NCBI RefSeq assembly: GCF_031846185.1 | Contig: NZ_JAVRIF010000012.1 | Location: 46,182-110,181, forward strand | Direction of reading: 5' to 3' | DNA: 64,000 nt | From: Thalassotalea_H castellviae | GTDB taxonomy: Bacteria; Pseudomonadota; Gammaproteobacteria; Enterobacterales; Alteromonadaceae | Shown here: in pieces, positions 17,636 through 27,481 of the stretch | Layout of the letters: each line of letters starts with the position of its first letter | Numbering within the stretch: the first letter of the stretch is position 1 | Program-made: the position numbers and the translations under genes | The notes under the pieces: generated by a model | The model's input: the letters and a program-made list of their open reading frames with translations, nothing else | Databases searched by the model: none | Told to the model about the DNA's origin: nothing

Positions 17636-18259
17636 ATGCAAGCATTTGAAGAACAAACTATAACACTCGCAGCAGTTTGCCAAGTTGCATTGTTAGTACA
17701 AAAATTATCTAGACAAGGACAAACACTCGACGAGGAGTTTGTTACTTTATTAAATAGTGTAATGGTTACCTCTCCTGACAGTACATTAGAAGTTTATGGT
17801 CGAGATATCAGTCACTTATCTCTTGGTTTACAAACCTTGATGTCGCATTTAGGTAACCAAACAACCCAAAAAGATCCGGAAATTACTCGCTATGTTGTCA
17901 GCTTATTAAGTTTAGAGCGTCGATTAAGTAAAAAACCTAAACAGCTTGCTGAATTAGGGAATAGAATCGAACAATGTCAACGCCAATTAGCCCATTATGA
18001 TATTGATAGTGAAACGCTCGTTGCAAGTTTAGCTAGTATTTACAGCGATATAATTAGCCCGATTGGCACCCCTATTCAAGTGGCCGGTAACCCAGAAATA
18101 TTAAAGCAACCTGTTAATCAACATAAAATTAGAGCGTTATTACTTGCAGGTATTCGCTCAGCGGTTTTATGGCGACAAGTAGGTGGTAAACGCAGAACTA
18201 TTTTATTCTCACGTTCAAAAATTGTTGGATGTGCAGAGCAATTATTAAAACGTATATAA
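17636..18259 (+). CDS. hflD: HflD family lysogenization/membrane protein
   Basis: A 207-residue, mainly helical protein of the HflD (YcfC) family, peripherally membrane-associated in E. coli, where it sequesters phage lambda CII. Its cellular role is unclear. Family sequence includes ALLVQKLSRQG near the N-terminus, SLLSLERRLSKKP in the middle and RALLLAGIRSAVLWRQVGG near the end. It lies between mnmA and purB, the position conserved across gammaproteobacteria. Confidence 0.93.
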   Translation: MQAFEEQTITLAAVCQVALLVQKLSRQGQTLDEEFVTLLNSVMVTSPDSTLEVYGRDISHLSLGLQTLMSHLGNQTTQKDPEITRYVVSLLSLERRLSKKPKQLAELGNRIEQCQRQLAHYDIDSETLVASLASIYSDIISPIGTPIQVAGNPEILKQPVNQHKIRALLLAGIRSAVLWRQVGGKRRTILFSRSKIVGCAEQLLKRI

Positions 18260-18333
18260 ATATTAATCATGTTAACGACGCTTTAATTTAACCATTAAAT
18301 AATTACAGCCAGTTAACGAAATTAGGAAATATT

Positions 18334-19704
18334 ATGGAACTTTCAGCATTAAGTGCAATTTCACCAGTAGATGGTCGTTATGGTAGCAAAGTAAAATCAT
18401 TACGCCCTATTTTTAGTGAATTTGGTTTAATTAAATATCGCGTAACGGTTGAAGTACGTTGGTTACAAAAATTAGCAGCAACACCAGAAATTAACGAAGT
18501 TCCAGCCTTTAGTGCTGAAGCGACAGCGGCATTAAATGCGATTGTTGATAACTTTAGTGAAGAAGATGCATTACGTATTAAACACATTGAAGCAACAACT
18601 AACCATGATGTTAAAGCGGTTGAATACTTTTTAAAAGAGCAAGTGGCCAACAACGAAGAATTAAATGCGGTAACTGAGTTTATTCACTTTGCCTGTACCT
18701 CTGAAGATATCAATAACTTATCTCATGGTTTAATGTTAACTGAGTGTCGTGAGCAAGTTTTACTGCCGGTAATAGATGACATATTAACAGAAATTAAAGC
18801 ACTAGCCGTTGAATATAAATCCATCCCTATGATGTGCCGTACACATGGTCAGCCTGCCTCACCGAGTACTATGGGTAAAGAATTCGCCAATGTTTATGTA
18901 CGTTTAAAACGTCAACGTGATCAAATCGCTAATGTTGAATTTTTAGGTAAAATTAACGGTGCAGTCGGTAATTACAATGCTCACCTTTCCGCTTACCCTG
19001 AAGTAAATTGGCATAGCTTTTCTAATGAGTTTGTCACCTCATTGAACTTAACGTGGAATGCCTTTACTACCCAAATTGAACCACATGATTATATCGCTGA
19101 ATTATTTGATGCGGTTGCTCGATTCAATACTATCTTAATTGATTTCGACCGCGACATTTGGGGTTATATTGCCATTGGTCACTTCAAACAAAAAACAATT
19201 GCGGGTGAAATTGGCTCTTCAACAATGCCACATAAAGTAAACCCAATTGATTTTGAAAATTCGGAAGGTAACTTAGGAATTGCGAACGCATTATTCGCTC
19301 ACTTAGGACAAAAATTACCTGTGTCACGCTGGCAACGTGATTTAACAGACTCGACCGTTTTACGTAATTTAGGTGTCGGATTTGCTCATTCTTTAATTGC
19401 TTACGGTGCAACACTCAAAGGTATTAGCAAACTGCAAGTTAATGAAGAAAACTTACTGGCTGAATTAGACAGCAACTGGGAAGTATTAGCAGAGCCCGTA
19501 CAAACGGTGATGCGTCGATACGGTATTGAAAAACCGTATGAAAAATTAAAAGAGCTTACCCGTGGTAAACGTGTGAATGGCGATTCAATGCGTGCCTTTA
19601 TAGACAATTTAGACATGCCTGAAGAAGCAAAAGCATCTTTAAGAGAAATGACACCTGCTAGCTACATTGGCCGCGCCGTTTCATTTATCAATGAATTAGA
19701 CTAA
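18334..19704 (+). CDS. purB: Adenylosuccinate lyase
   Basis: A 456-residue fumarase/aspartase superfamily enzyme that acts twice in purine synthesis, on SAICAR and on adenylosuccinate, releasing fumarate. The superfamily signature GSSTMPHKVNPIDFENSEGN carries the mobile catalytic loop serine. FACTSEDINNLSHGL and RTHGQPASPSTMGKE are the substrate-binding segments. It follows hflD after 74 bases and ends in a strong terminator. Confidence 0.98.
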   Translation: MELSALSAISPVDGRYGSKVKSLRPIFSEFGLIKYRVTVEVRWLQKLAATPEINEVPAFSAEATAALNAIVDNFSEEDALRIKHIEATTNHDVKAVEYFLKEQVANNEELNAVTEFIHFACTSEDINNLSHGLMLTECREQVLLPVIDDILTEIKALAVEYKSIPMMCRTHGQPASPSTMGKEFANVYVRLKRQRDQIANVEFLGKINGAVGNYNAHLSAYPEVNWHSFSNEFVTSLNLTWNAFTTQIEPHDYIAELFDAVARFNTILIDFDRDIWGYIAIGHFKQKTIAGEIGSSTMPHKVNPIDFENSEGNLGIANALFAHLGQKLPVSRWQRDLTDSTVLRNLGVGFAHSLIAYGATLKGISKLQVNEENLLAELDSNWEVLAEPVQTVMRRYGIEKPYEKLKELTRGKRVNGDSMRAFIDNLDMPEEAKASLREMTPASYIGRAVSFINELD

Positions 19705-19735
19705 TAAGCGTCATACCACGCTGATTTAGGTAACT

Positions 19736-19763
19736 AAAAAAGGAACCCATAGGTTCCTTTTTG
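19736..19763 (+). terminator. Terminator of purB
   Basis: AAAAAAGGAACC (19736-19747) and GGTTCCTTTTT (19752-19762) pair around CATA. It lies 31 bases after the purB stop. Confidence 0.9.
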
Positions 19764-19804
19764 TTTTTAACGATCAACACATTATTGAGTAAGAGTGAAC
19801 GATT

Positions 19805-20953
19805 ATGGAAAGTATTCAATGGGGTGCTCTAACACCTGAAACATTCTTAACAGAATATTGGCAAAAAAAACCATTGCTCATCAAGCAAGCCATCCCTAAT
19901 TTTCAAGGAACAATTGAAGCTGATGAACTTGCCGGTTTAGCGATGGAACAAGAAATTGAATCCCGTATTATTGCTCAAAATCCAGATAATTCTTGGCATG
20001 TTGAACATGGCCCTTTTGATGATTTTACAAAGTTCGGTGAAACAAATTGGACCTTGTTAGTTCAAGCGGTAAATAACTGGTCGCGCGATACCGATCGTTT
20101 AATTTCGTTATTTACCTTTATTCCACGTTGGCGCATTGACGATGTAATGGTAAGTTTTTCAACACCAAACGGTGGCGTAGGTGCGCATTTAGATCAATAC
20201 GATGTGTTCATTCTTCAAGGTGAAGGTAAGCGACGTTGGCAAGTGGGTGCTCCAAATAGTACATTAGAAACGTTAATTCCCCACCCTGATTTAAAACAAG
20301 TCAGTGATTTTTCGCCTATTATTGATGAAATAACAGAAGCTGGCGATCTATTATATATCCCGCCAAATCATCCACATAATGGTGTATCAATCGAAAATTC
20401 TGTCAATTATTCAATCGGTTTCCAAGCACCCAGTAATCAAGATTTATGGTCGGCATTTGCCGATAAAATGATTGATGAAGAATTAGGCGAGCAGCGTTTT
20501 TCTGATGCAGACAGACAAGTTTCAAGCAGCCCTTATCAATTACATGAAAAAGATATCAATCAAATAAAAAACTTTATGTTGAATCAACTTGCTGATGAAC
20601 AATTTTTTTCAAACTATATCAGTGAATATTTAACACAAAGTCATCATACCCTAGAATTGTTAATTCCAATGGAAGCATTTACTACTGAACAAGTTTCAGG
20701 TTTTTTAGAAGATGATGAGATTCAATTTTCGCCGGTTTCTGGCATAAAAGCGTTATATTGCACAACGCCTTTAGCTAGTTTATTTATTAATGGCGATAAA
20801 TTTGAATTATCAGAAGAAACTATCGGATTAGGTCAATATCTTGCTGGATCTGAGCCAATGACAACAAAAAAAGCAAAAAGTTTCATGACTTGTTTGAAAA
20901 ACACTCAATTGTTAACTAGTGTGTTAAATAAGGGTTATTGGTATATAGAATAA
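19805..20953 (+). CDS. roxA: Ribosomal protein uL16 arginine hydroxylase (JmjC/cupin)
   Basis: A 382-residue Fe(II)/2-oxoglutarate oxygenase of the YcfD/RoxA family, which hydroxylates an arginine of ribosomal protein L16. The metal triad is visible: HxD at H128/D130 (GAHLDQYDVF) and a histidine in PPNHPHNGV (H189 or H191). The N-terminal WQKKPLLIKQA is typical. A dimerisation and winged-helix-like C-terminal half follows. E. coli roxA lies in the same region beside phoQ-phoP-purB; here it directly follows purB and phoPQ is absent. Confidence 0.93.
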   Translation: MESIQWGALTPETFLTEYWQKKPLLIKQAIPNFQGTIEADELAGLAMEQEIESRIIAQNPDNSWHVEHGPFDDFTKFGETNWTLLVQAVNNWSRDTDRLISLFTFIPRWRIDDVMVSFSTPNGGVGAHLDQYDVFILQGEGKRRWQVGAPNSTLETLIPHPDLKQVSDFSPIIDEITEAGDLLYIPPNHPHNGVSIENSVNYSIGFQAPSNQDLWSAFADKMIDEELGEQRFSDADRQVSSSPYQLHEKDINQIKNFMLNQLADEQFFSNYISEYLTQSHHTLELLIPMEAFTTEQVSGFLEDDEIQFSPVSGIKALYCTTPLASLFINGDKFELSEETIGLGQYLAGSEPMTTKKAKSFMTCLKNTQLLTSVLNKGYWYIE

Positions 20954-20957
20954 AATC

Positions 20958-21419
20958 ATGTCATATAGTATAGGACGAGTGCAATGGGAGAAAGCAGCTC
21001 CCTTGCTTAAAAACGTAAGAGAAAAAGTTTTTATATGTGAATGGCGCATGCCAAAAAAAATAGTGTTTGATAATAAAGATCGTCACGCTGTTCATTTACT
21101 GGTGTGTGACGATGTTACCCAAGAGCCTATTGGTACAGGACGCTTATTAGCCACAGGAGAAATATCTCGGATTGCTGTATTAAAGGCATACCGTAAAGAA
21201 AACGTTGACCATATCATTATGCATGGCTTATTAGCCATCGCCAAAGAATTAAACTTAAATGAAGTTTTCATTTATAGTCCGTTAGAAAATATCGATTACT
21301 TTAGAAAGTTTAATTTTATTAGTGCCGGTGCGGTGTTTATGGAGGCAGGTATGCCTAGACAGAAAATGCAATGCTCAATTAACGCCATTAAAAGTGCAAA
21401 ATATTACCTTAGCCATTAA
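20958..21419 (+). CDS. GNAT N-acetyltransferase
   Basis: A 153-residue GNAT protein of the YjcF/ElaA-like group. Visible features are EKVFICEWRMPKKIVFDNKD near the N-terminus, GTGRLLATGEISRIAVLKAYR (strand 4 and the acetyl-CoA loop, here without a clear QxxGxG/A) and a C-terminal FRKFNF. It begins four bases after roxA, so the two are probably co-translated. The substrate is unknown; a link to ribosome or amine modification would be guesswork. Confidence 0.82.
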   Translation: MSYSIGRVQWEKAAPLLKNVREKVFICEWRMPKKIVFDNKDRHAVHLLVCDDVTQEPIGTGRLLATGEISRIAVLKAYRKENVDHIIMHGLLAIAKELNLNEVFIYSPLENIDYFRKFNFISAGAVFMEAGMPRQKMQCSINAIKSAKYYLSH

Positions 21420-21488
21420 CCATATGTGGTTAAATTATTTAGGCTTTTAGGTAATATTTATTTTATCTATCAGCTGGCACTAAGTTGA

Positions 21489-21887
21489 TCACCAAATCTC
21501 ATCTTTCGTAAATATTTTATATAAATTCTCTGCTCTACTGATCAATATATTGGCAAACTCTTGCTGCTCAGCTATACCAGCTTGTAATAATTGATCCGCT
21601 TGCAATTGCCATTTATAAGAAAAATGACGTACGGCTTCTCTCGCATCTTTTGCAGCAGTGGTTTCAATATAATCAGTAGGTAAATCGCCCGCTATAACCC
21701 AAACACTTGATTTATCGATTAAATTTAATTTCCAAACTGAAAAAAGTGGAATGATATATCTACTGTCAGCATCAGACACACTGACAGTAACTAAACCTTT
21801 ATCTGCTAAAAATTTAGTCGCTACTTGATATTTATCTTTTAACCATTGCTGTTTTTCTTCATCTGTTAATTGAGAAAGTGAACTCAT
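21489..21887 (-). CDS. DUF4826-like small cytosolic protein
   Basis: A 132-residue soluble protein with no signal peptide or cysteines. It begins with a helical segment (LTDEEKQQWLKDKYQVATKFLADKG), has a central strand-rich section containing YIIPLFSVWKL and WVIAGDLPTDYI, and ends in helices. The pattern recalls DUF4826 proteins of Alteromonadales, but that is from memory and not certain. It stands alone between a GNAT gene and leucine dehydrogenase. Confidence 0.7.
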   Translation of the reverse strand: MSSLSQLTDEEKQQWLKDKYQVATKFLADKGLVTVSVSDADSRYIIPLFSVWKLNLIDKSSVWVIAGDLPTDYIETTAAKDAREAVRHFSYKWQLQADQLLQAGIAEQQEFANILISRAENLYKIFTKDEIW

Positions 21888-22140
21888 ACTGCTTTGCCTT
21901 AACTACTTATCGTCTGCGAGTGAGGATATATAAAGATTTATTTTGACGCAAGCTATCCTTGAACTCTTCATTTTTTGCTCCTGAACTTGTGTACAAAATT
22001 CGCCACAAAGTTAAGTCAGTATACGTACAGTTTATTTTATCCCTGACTAGCTATAGCTCATGCTAAGTGGTAATGTGCGCAGCAAGAAATATTACAATAT
22101 AGGTTTCAAAGAGACCAACTTAGCACACGAGGATCAAGTA

Positions 22141-23187
22141 GTGGCATTTTTCGATTTAGTAGATTTTGATGATCATGAACAAGTGGTATTTTGTAGTGAT
22201 AAAGCAACTGGCTTAAAGGCCATTATTGCTGTGCATAACACAGCATTAGGACCTGGTGCTGGAGGTTGTCGTTTCTGGGATTATGATAATGATGAACAAG
22301 CACTAACCGATGTATTAAGACTGTCTAAAGGAATGACCTATAAAAATGCAATGGCGGGCTTGAAACTCGGTGGCGGTAAAGCTGTCATCATTGGCAATCC
22401 AAAACAACTTAAGTCAACAGCGCTTTTTGAAGCCTTTGGTCGTGCGGTTAATAATGTAGGTGGTCGATATTACACAGCTGAAGACGTTAATATCACCACC
22501 AGTGATATGGCGATTGTAAATAGCCAAACAGAATTTGTAGCAGGACTAGACGGAAAAAGTGGTAATCCTGCGCCATTTACCGCTTTAGGGACCTTTTTAG
22601 GCATTAAAGCAGCCGTTAAATTTAAACTCGGTAAAGATGATTTATCAGGATTAAAAGTCGCTGTGCAAGGTTTAGGAAGTGTTGGTTACGATTTATGTGC
22701 AAAATTACATGCAGCAGGCGCTAGCTTAGTGGTTACTGATATCAACCAAGAAGCCTTAGATAAAGCTGCCAGTGAATTCGGTGCAACTATCGTCGCTTTA
22801 GATGATATATATCATCAAGACGTTGATGTATTCTCTCCTTGTGCTTTAGGGGCTTCAGTGAACGATGTAACCATTGATTTATTTAAAGCTTCAATCATAG
22901 CTGGCTGTGCTAATAATCAATTAGCCGCGGCTAAACACGATCAACTATTAAAAGATAAAGGGATATTATACGCTCCTGATTATGTGATAAATGCAGGGGG
23001 CATTATCAACGTAGCATTAGAGATTTACCCTCAACCTTATTGTGAAAATGAAGCGACAAAATTAGTCGAAAAAATTTACCATACTTTAATGAATGTTTTT
23101 GATAAAGCGGCCAATGAGAATAAACCAACGGGGATTGTTGCCGATGAAATGGCCCGTGAAATTATCACGCGTGGAAATCAAGATTAA
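22141..23187 (+). CDS. ldh: Leucine dehydrogenase (Glu/Leu/Phe/Val family)
   Basis: About 348 residues. I prefer the GTG at 22141 (GAGGA seven bases upstream, then AFFDLVDFDDHEQVVF) to an ATG 27 codons earlier, because family similarity starts there. The enzyme reversibly deaminates leucine, isoleucine or valine to 2-oxo acids with NAD+. It shows the glycine-rich GPGAGGCRFW, the catalytic lysine region LKLGGGKAVI, the NAD-binding VQGLGSVGYDL and NAGGIINVALE. It probably starts branched-chain amino acid catabolism. It stands alone and ends at a bidirectional terminator. Confidence 0.92.
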   Translation: MAFFDLVDFDDHEQVVFCSDKATGLKAIIAVHNTALGPGAGGCRFWDYDNDEQALTDVLRLSKGMTYKNAMAGLKLGGGKAVIIGNPKQLKSTALFEAFGRAVNNVGGRYYTAEDVNITTSDMAIVNSQTEFVAGLDGKSGNPAPFTALGTFLGIKAAVKFKLGKDDLSGLKVAVQGLGSVGYDLCAKLHAAGASLVVTDINQEALDKAASEFGATIVALDDIYHQDVDVFSPCALGASVNDVTIDLFKASIIAGCANNQLAAAKHDQLLKDKGILYAPDYVINAGGIINVALEIYPQPYCENEATKLVEKIYHTLMNVFDKAANENKPTGIVADEMAREIITRGNQD

Positions 23188-23262
23188 TATTACGAGGGAT
23201 TTCTTTACGTAATATAGTTTTTGATAAACATAACATTAAAGTATTCGCTTGATTTTAAAAAT

Positions 23263-23290
23263 AAAAAACCGATCTTATGATCGGTTTTTT
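23263..23290. terminator. Bidirectional terminator between leucine dehydrogenase and ydiJ-like gene
   Basis: AAAAAACCGATC (23263-23274) and GATCGGTTTTTT (23279-23290) pair around TTAT. A- and T-tracts on both sides allow use by both convergent genes. Confidence 0.9.
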
Positions 23291-23358
23291 GCTTTATCCT
23301 TTCAGGTTTAATCTTTAACGTTTATCACTTAATGTTTAAGAATCAAACAGCACACGTA

Positions 23359-26300
23359 TTAAGCAAGGGAAGCCACTAACACTTCAACAGGATGTTTGGT
23401 TTTTAAATGACCTAATCGTTTAACTTGGCTACGACATGAATAACCGGTAACAACCACTTGTTCTTCTTTCACCTTCGCTAATTTAGGCTGCCAGCTTAAC
23501 TCAAAAAGCCCTTTTGAATTTGCCAAGTTGACGTGTTCATGACCATAAGTACCTGCCATACCACAACAGCCAACCGACACTTTATTTAATCTTAAGCCAA
23601 AATAATTAAAAATGTTTACCCACTCTTGTTCACTGCCTGCCAGCGCTGTTTTTTCCGTACAATGGGCAAATAACTGATAATCAGTATTATCTTCAAGCAA
23701 CTTTTGTTCAATTTCTAGTTTATTGTGATCGATCATCGAAATAAGCCATTCATGAGCAAGTAACACAGTAAAGTCGCCACGCTCACTACCTAAAATTTGC
23801 TTGTATTCATCGCGATAACATAACGCTAATGAAGCATCCATACCGATCATCGGAATCGCTAATTCATGTAACTGATTTAAAAAGTCCGCTGTATTTTTTG
23901 CAGTTTTTGCAAAGCGCGTTAAAAAGCCTTTCACGTGTTGTGGTTTACCGTTAGGTTTAAACGGCACCAACACCGGTTTAAAACCTAATTTATCAATCAG
24001 CTGCATCAGTTTTTCAACGACGCCCGCATCATAAAAGGATGTGAAAGGGTCTTGCACTATCAACACATACGGTGCTCTTTGTTCTGCCGACAACGCTTTA
24101 AACCGTTCTAAATCAAAACGCTCAAATCCATTTCTTTCAGTTCTAATTTTTAATGTAGGCACCGATAATAATGGTGTATCAACGTAACCTATTGTCGCTT
24201 TTGACACGTTTTCGTATAGTTTATTGTCTAACACTAAGTTAACAAAGTTTGGCGCTTTTGCCATGATCGGCGCAAGTTGTTCAACATTGGCGACTAAATG
24301 ATCTTTCAACGGGCGAAAATACCGTGAGTGATAAACATTTAAGAAACGTGCCCTAAAGTCTGGCACATCTACTTTTATCGGACATTGACTTGCACAAGCT
24401 TTACAAGCTAAACAGCCTGACATGGCATCCATCACTTCATGTGAAAAGTCTTGTTGGTTTGCTTTACCAAGTTTATTTTTCACTTTATTGAGTAACTGTT
24501 TAACTGACCAACCGTTAATATTTTTTTCTAGCGATAAAATATCAACACCTTTATTTTCTAATAAACGTAACCACTCACGCATTAAACCCGCTCGCCCTTT
24601 TGGCGAATGTCGACGATCCCGAGTAATTTTACTGGATGGACACATAGGACTATTCGCATCGTAATTAAAACATAAACCATTTCCGTTACATTCTAAGGCG
24701 GATTTAAATGAGTCTTTAACCTCAATAGGAATTTGTCGGTCAAACGTCCCGCGTTTTACTGCATCTACCGAAACTAATTGCTCAGTAGACTCTATTGGCG
24801 TACAAATTTTTCCTGGGTTCATTTTATTGAGTGGATCAAAAACAGTTTTAATTTTTCTTAATTCATTAAATAGTTCTTCACCAAAAAATTCAGGACTATA
24901 TTCACTACGATAACCTTTACCATGTTCGCCCCACATTAAGCCCCCATATTTAGCGGTTAACGCCACCACTTTATCGGAGATTTCACGCATAATGACTTCT
25001 TGCTCAGGATCACACATATCAAGTGCCGGACGAACATGTAATACCCCCGCATCAACATGACCAAACATTCCGTAATGTAATTGATAACTGTCAAGCAATT
25101 CACGAAACTCTGCGATAAAATCGGCTAAATTCTCGGGAGGTACTGCAGTATCTTCTGCAAACGCCAATGGTTTTTGACTACCTTTGGTATTCCCTAACAA
25201 ACCCACTGCTTTTTTACGCATCGCATAAAGCTTATCAATACTGGCAAGATCAGAAGTTACTTGATAACCAATAACCCCCGTTTCATTGACAATATCTTTG
25301 TCTAATTGAGTGGTTAGTAATTTAATTTCTCTAGCTAAAGCTTCAGGACTTTCACCGTTATATTCAACGATATTAATACCATCCATCACTTTATCTTCAA
25401 CATCAGTAATTAACTCACTGACTGAGTGCCAAACAATGTCTTGTTTAGCTAAATTTAAGACTTTCGAATCTATGGTTTCAACTGAAGTAGCATTCGCTGC
25501 AACTAAGGTTGGAGAATGGCGAAGTGCAGAATCAAAGCTATCATATTTGATATTAATTAAGGTTTTTGCTTTGGAAATAGGCGTTAAATTTAACTTTGCT
25601 TCACAAACAAAGGCTAAAGAGCCTTCTGAGCCAGTGATCAAACGTGATAAATCAAGCGTTTGTAAATCATCACTAATAACATGCTCAAGATCATAGCCAG
25701 TCAAAAAGCGATTCAATCGTGGAAATTTATTTAAAATTTTATCCCGTTTATCAACACTTGTGGCAAGTACTTGTTTCAGGATTCTCCCTAAGGTGGTATT
25801 TTCAGTTGCTAACTCAACCGTATGAGCAACTGACATCGGTGCGGTAGAGATAGCTTCACCATTGGCCAGCACTGAGGTTAAACCAAGAACATGATCTGAT
25901 GTTTTACCATAAACTAACGAGCCTTGACCTGATGCATCAGTATTGATCATGCCGCCAATAGTCGCCCGATTACTGGTTGATAAATCAGGCGAAAAGAAAA
26001 AGCCATGTGGCCTTAAAAAATCATTTAATTGATCTTTAACAACTCCTGCTTCAACTTTAACCCAGTTTTCTTCAACGTTTATTTCCAAAATACGATTCAT
26101 ATATTTTGATAAATCGACAATTATGCCCGGCGTTAAACTTTGGCCATTGGTACCTGTACCGCCTCCGCGAGCACTAAATTTTATTTCTTGAAATTTATCT
26201 TGGCTCGCAAGTTCAGTGATTATTTGAATATCATGTTGGCAACGCGGATGTATGACTAATTGCGGTAATTGTTGGTAAATACTGTTATCGGTTGCCACAG

Positions 26301-26418
26301 CTAAACGTGCGCCATAACTCGTACTGATATCACCAGTAAAGTTAAGCAAAGACAAGGTTTTCGCGTAATCTTGATATAACGGAGCAACAAGCTCTTGAGG
26401 ATCTAACCGAGGTAACAT
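23359..26418 (-). CDS. ydiJ: YdiJ-type FAD and Fe-S 2-hydroxyacid dehydrogenase
   Basis: A 1019-residue flavoprotein fused to an iron-sulfur module. An N-terminal FAD_binding_4 (PCMH) domain shows SARGGGTGTNGQS and NTDASGQGS. A D-lactate dehydrogenase-like FAD-oxidase C domain has GMFGHVDAGVLHVRP and GEHGKGYRSEY. Then come a 4Fe-4S cluster (CLACKACASQCP, C669-C672-C675-C679) and a CCG-type C-terminal domain (VGCCGMAGTYGHE). YdiJ homologues oxidise D-2-hydroxyglutarate or related hydroxyacids and pass electrons to the respiratory chain. It is slightly above 1000 residues, as expected for the family. Confidence 0.92.
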   Translation of the reverse strand: MLPRLDPQELVAPLYQDYAKTLSLLNFTGDISTSYGARLAVATDNSIYQQLPQLVIHPRCQHDIQIITELASQDKFQEIKFSARGGGTGTNGQSLTPGIIVDLSKYMNRILEINVEENWVKVEAGVVKDQLNDFLRPHGFFFSPDLSTSNRATIGGMINTDASGQGSLVYGKTSDHVLGLTSVLANGEAISTAPMSVAHTVELATENTTLGRILKQVLATSVDKRDKILNKFPRLNRFLTGYDLEHVISDDLQTLDLSRLITGSEGSLAFVCEAKLNLTPISKAKTLINIKYDSFDSALRHSPTLVAANATSVETIDSKVLNLAKQDIVWHSVSELITDVEDKVMDGINIVEYNGESPEALAREIKLLTTQLDKDIVNETGVIGYQVTSDLASIDKLYAMRKKAVGLLGNTKGSQKPLAFAEDTAVPPENLADFIAEFRELLDSYQLHYGMFGHVDAGVLHVRPALDMCDPEQEVIMREISDKVVALTAKYGGLMWGEHGKGYRSEYSPEFFGEELFNELRKIKTVFDPLNKMNPGKICTPIESTEQLVSVDAVKRGTFDRQIPIEVKDSFKSALECNGNGLCFNYDANSPMCPSSKITRDRRHSPKGRAGLMREWLRLLENKGVDILSLEKNINGWSVKQLLNKVKNKLGKANQQDFSHEVMDAMSGCLACKACASQCPIKVDVPDFRARFLNVYHSRYFRPLKDHLVANVEQLAPIMAKAPNFVNLVLDNKLYENVSKATIGYVDTPLLSVPTLKIRTERNGFERFDLERFKALSAEQRAPYVLIVQDPFTSFYDAGVVEKLMQLIDKLGFKPVLVPFKPNGKPQHVKGFLTRFAKTAKNTADFLNQLHELAIPMIGMDASLALCYRDEYKQILGSERGDFTVLLAHEWLISMIDHNKLEIEQKLLEDNTDYQLFAHCTEKTALAGSEQEWVNIFNYFGLRLNKVSVGCCGMAGTYGHEHVNLANSKGLFELSWQPKLAKVKEEQVVVTGYSCRSQVKRLGHLKTKHPVEVLVASLA

Positions 26419-26662
26419 AACAGCTTTAATACTTACAAAAAGAAAAGTGCAGAAAGTATATCATGGTCATTTTAATTTTTGACAGGCAGATATCAAAAAC
26501 CTTAAGAACTTTTTCAACTATTATGAATATTTTTTTACTCAAAAAACCATGCAAATAGCAATGATGTTGTTCAGCCAGTGCATCGCTAAATTAATTTTTA
26601 ATGCACTCTTTTAAACAACTCAAATGATCAAGAACCGTGAATAGAATTTACCATGAGGTAAA

Positions 26663-26773
26663 ATGAACGTTTTTTTGCAAAGAACACTTTATGTTATAGC
26701 CCGTCAAGACAACAACATTATTAAAATAAGTCCTGAAATTGAAATGGCATCATTTATTACAACGAATAATTAA
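26663..26773 (+). CDS. Possible 36-residue small protein
   Basis: An ATG at 26663 preceded by GAGGTAAA opens 36 codons (MNVFLQRTLYVIARQDNNII at the start) and ends at TAA 26771-26773. It overlaps the 3' end of the convergent DUF3224 gene by 17 bases. The ribosome binding site is the only positive evidence. I do not recognise the peptide. It lies in the otherwise empty 26419-26756 gap. Confidence 0.25.
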   Translation: MNVFLQRTLYVIARQDNNIIKISPEIEMASFITTNN

Positions 26774-27128
26774 AGACATAAGAATGAACTCCGTTTTCTT
26801 GAATAATATCTAGCGTACCAGAAAGATCACTGAATTCCCCTTCACCTGAGCCAGCTAAAACGGTGACGGTTAACGATTGTGATGTTTTATCCATAACGCC
26901 ACTATGAACCAGTGTAAACGCGCCCGTTTTCCTCTTTAATTGGCCAGAAAACTCTTCAATAGCGTAATATACCGCAGTCCCTGCTACCGTTCTTTTGCTG
27001 ATCATTTGGCCAATACCTGTGCCAGTTAAATCGCCGGTATAAGTTTTATCTATTAACATTCTACCGGCTGGGCTCTCATCGTCTTGAGGTGTTAAACTTA
27101 TATTGAACTGGCCTTTAGCTATCATCAT
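26757..27128 (-). CDS. DUF3224 family protein
   Basis: A 123-residue soluble beta-rich protein. Family features are the N-terminal KGQFNISLTPQDD, then IDKTYTGDLTGTG and AVYYAIEEFSGQLKRKTGAF, which suggest the small beta-barrel (allene oxide cyclase-like) fold predicted for DUF3224. The biochemical role is unknown. Two adjacent ATGs could serve as start (27128 or 27125). It is the first of a run of small minus-strand genes spaced by 70-80 bases or less. Confidence 0.82.
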   Translation of the reverse strand: MMIAKGQFNISLTPQDDESPAGRMLIDKTYTGDLTGTGIGQMISKRTVAGTAVYYAIEEFSGQLKRKTGAFTLVHSGVMDKTSQSLTVTVLAGSGEGEFSDLSGTLDIIQENGVHSYVFNYSL

Positions 27129-27206
27129 ATCTCTCGGTGCGTTATCTGTTATTTAAAACTTGTTAATATTGACTTAATGTTGGTTAGATAAAGTTAAATG
27201 TCGAAT

Positions 27207-27425
27207 TTATTCATTCGATTTATCTTTATCTGTCTTAGAACTTTTTTGTAATTTAGTGCCAAGCGCAATACCTATCGCGATACCAATTGCTAAACCAACA
27301 CCTATATTGCCTGTTGCAGTTCCCATTGCCACACCTACGCCAATTCCAATTGCAATTCCAGCTCCCATATTTGTTTCGTTCTTATCTTTTTGTTCAGATT
27401 TTTTTTCTTGTTTTGAGTTATTCAT
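27207..27425 (-). CDS. Small glycine-zipper membrane protein
   Basis: A 72-residue protein with charged ends and a 40-residue centre of GxxxG/A repeats (GAGIAIGIGVGVAMGTATG continuing to AIGIAIGIALG), the glycine-zipper pattern of helices that pack tightly in membranes. The start has a strong AAGGGG motif five bases upstream. There is no signal peptide or lipobox. Possible roles include a membrane-inserted stress protein, but the function is unknown. An antisense frame over this repeat is an artefact of the repetitive codons. Confidence 0.72.
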   Translation of the reverse strand: MNNSKQEKKSEQKDKNETNMGAGIAIGIGVGVAMGTATGNIGVGLAIGIAIGIALGTKLQKSSKTDKDKSNE

Positions 27426-27481
27426 ATCTGCCCCTTTATTAAAGATTTTATTGATTATAATAATGATACTTGTTGATATAG

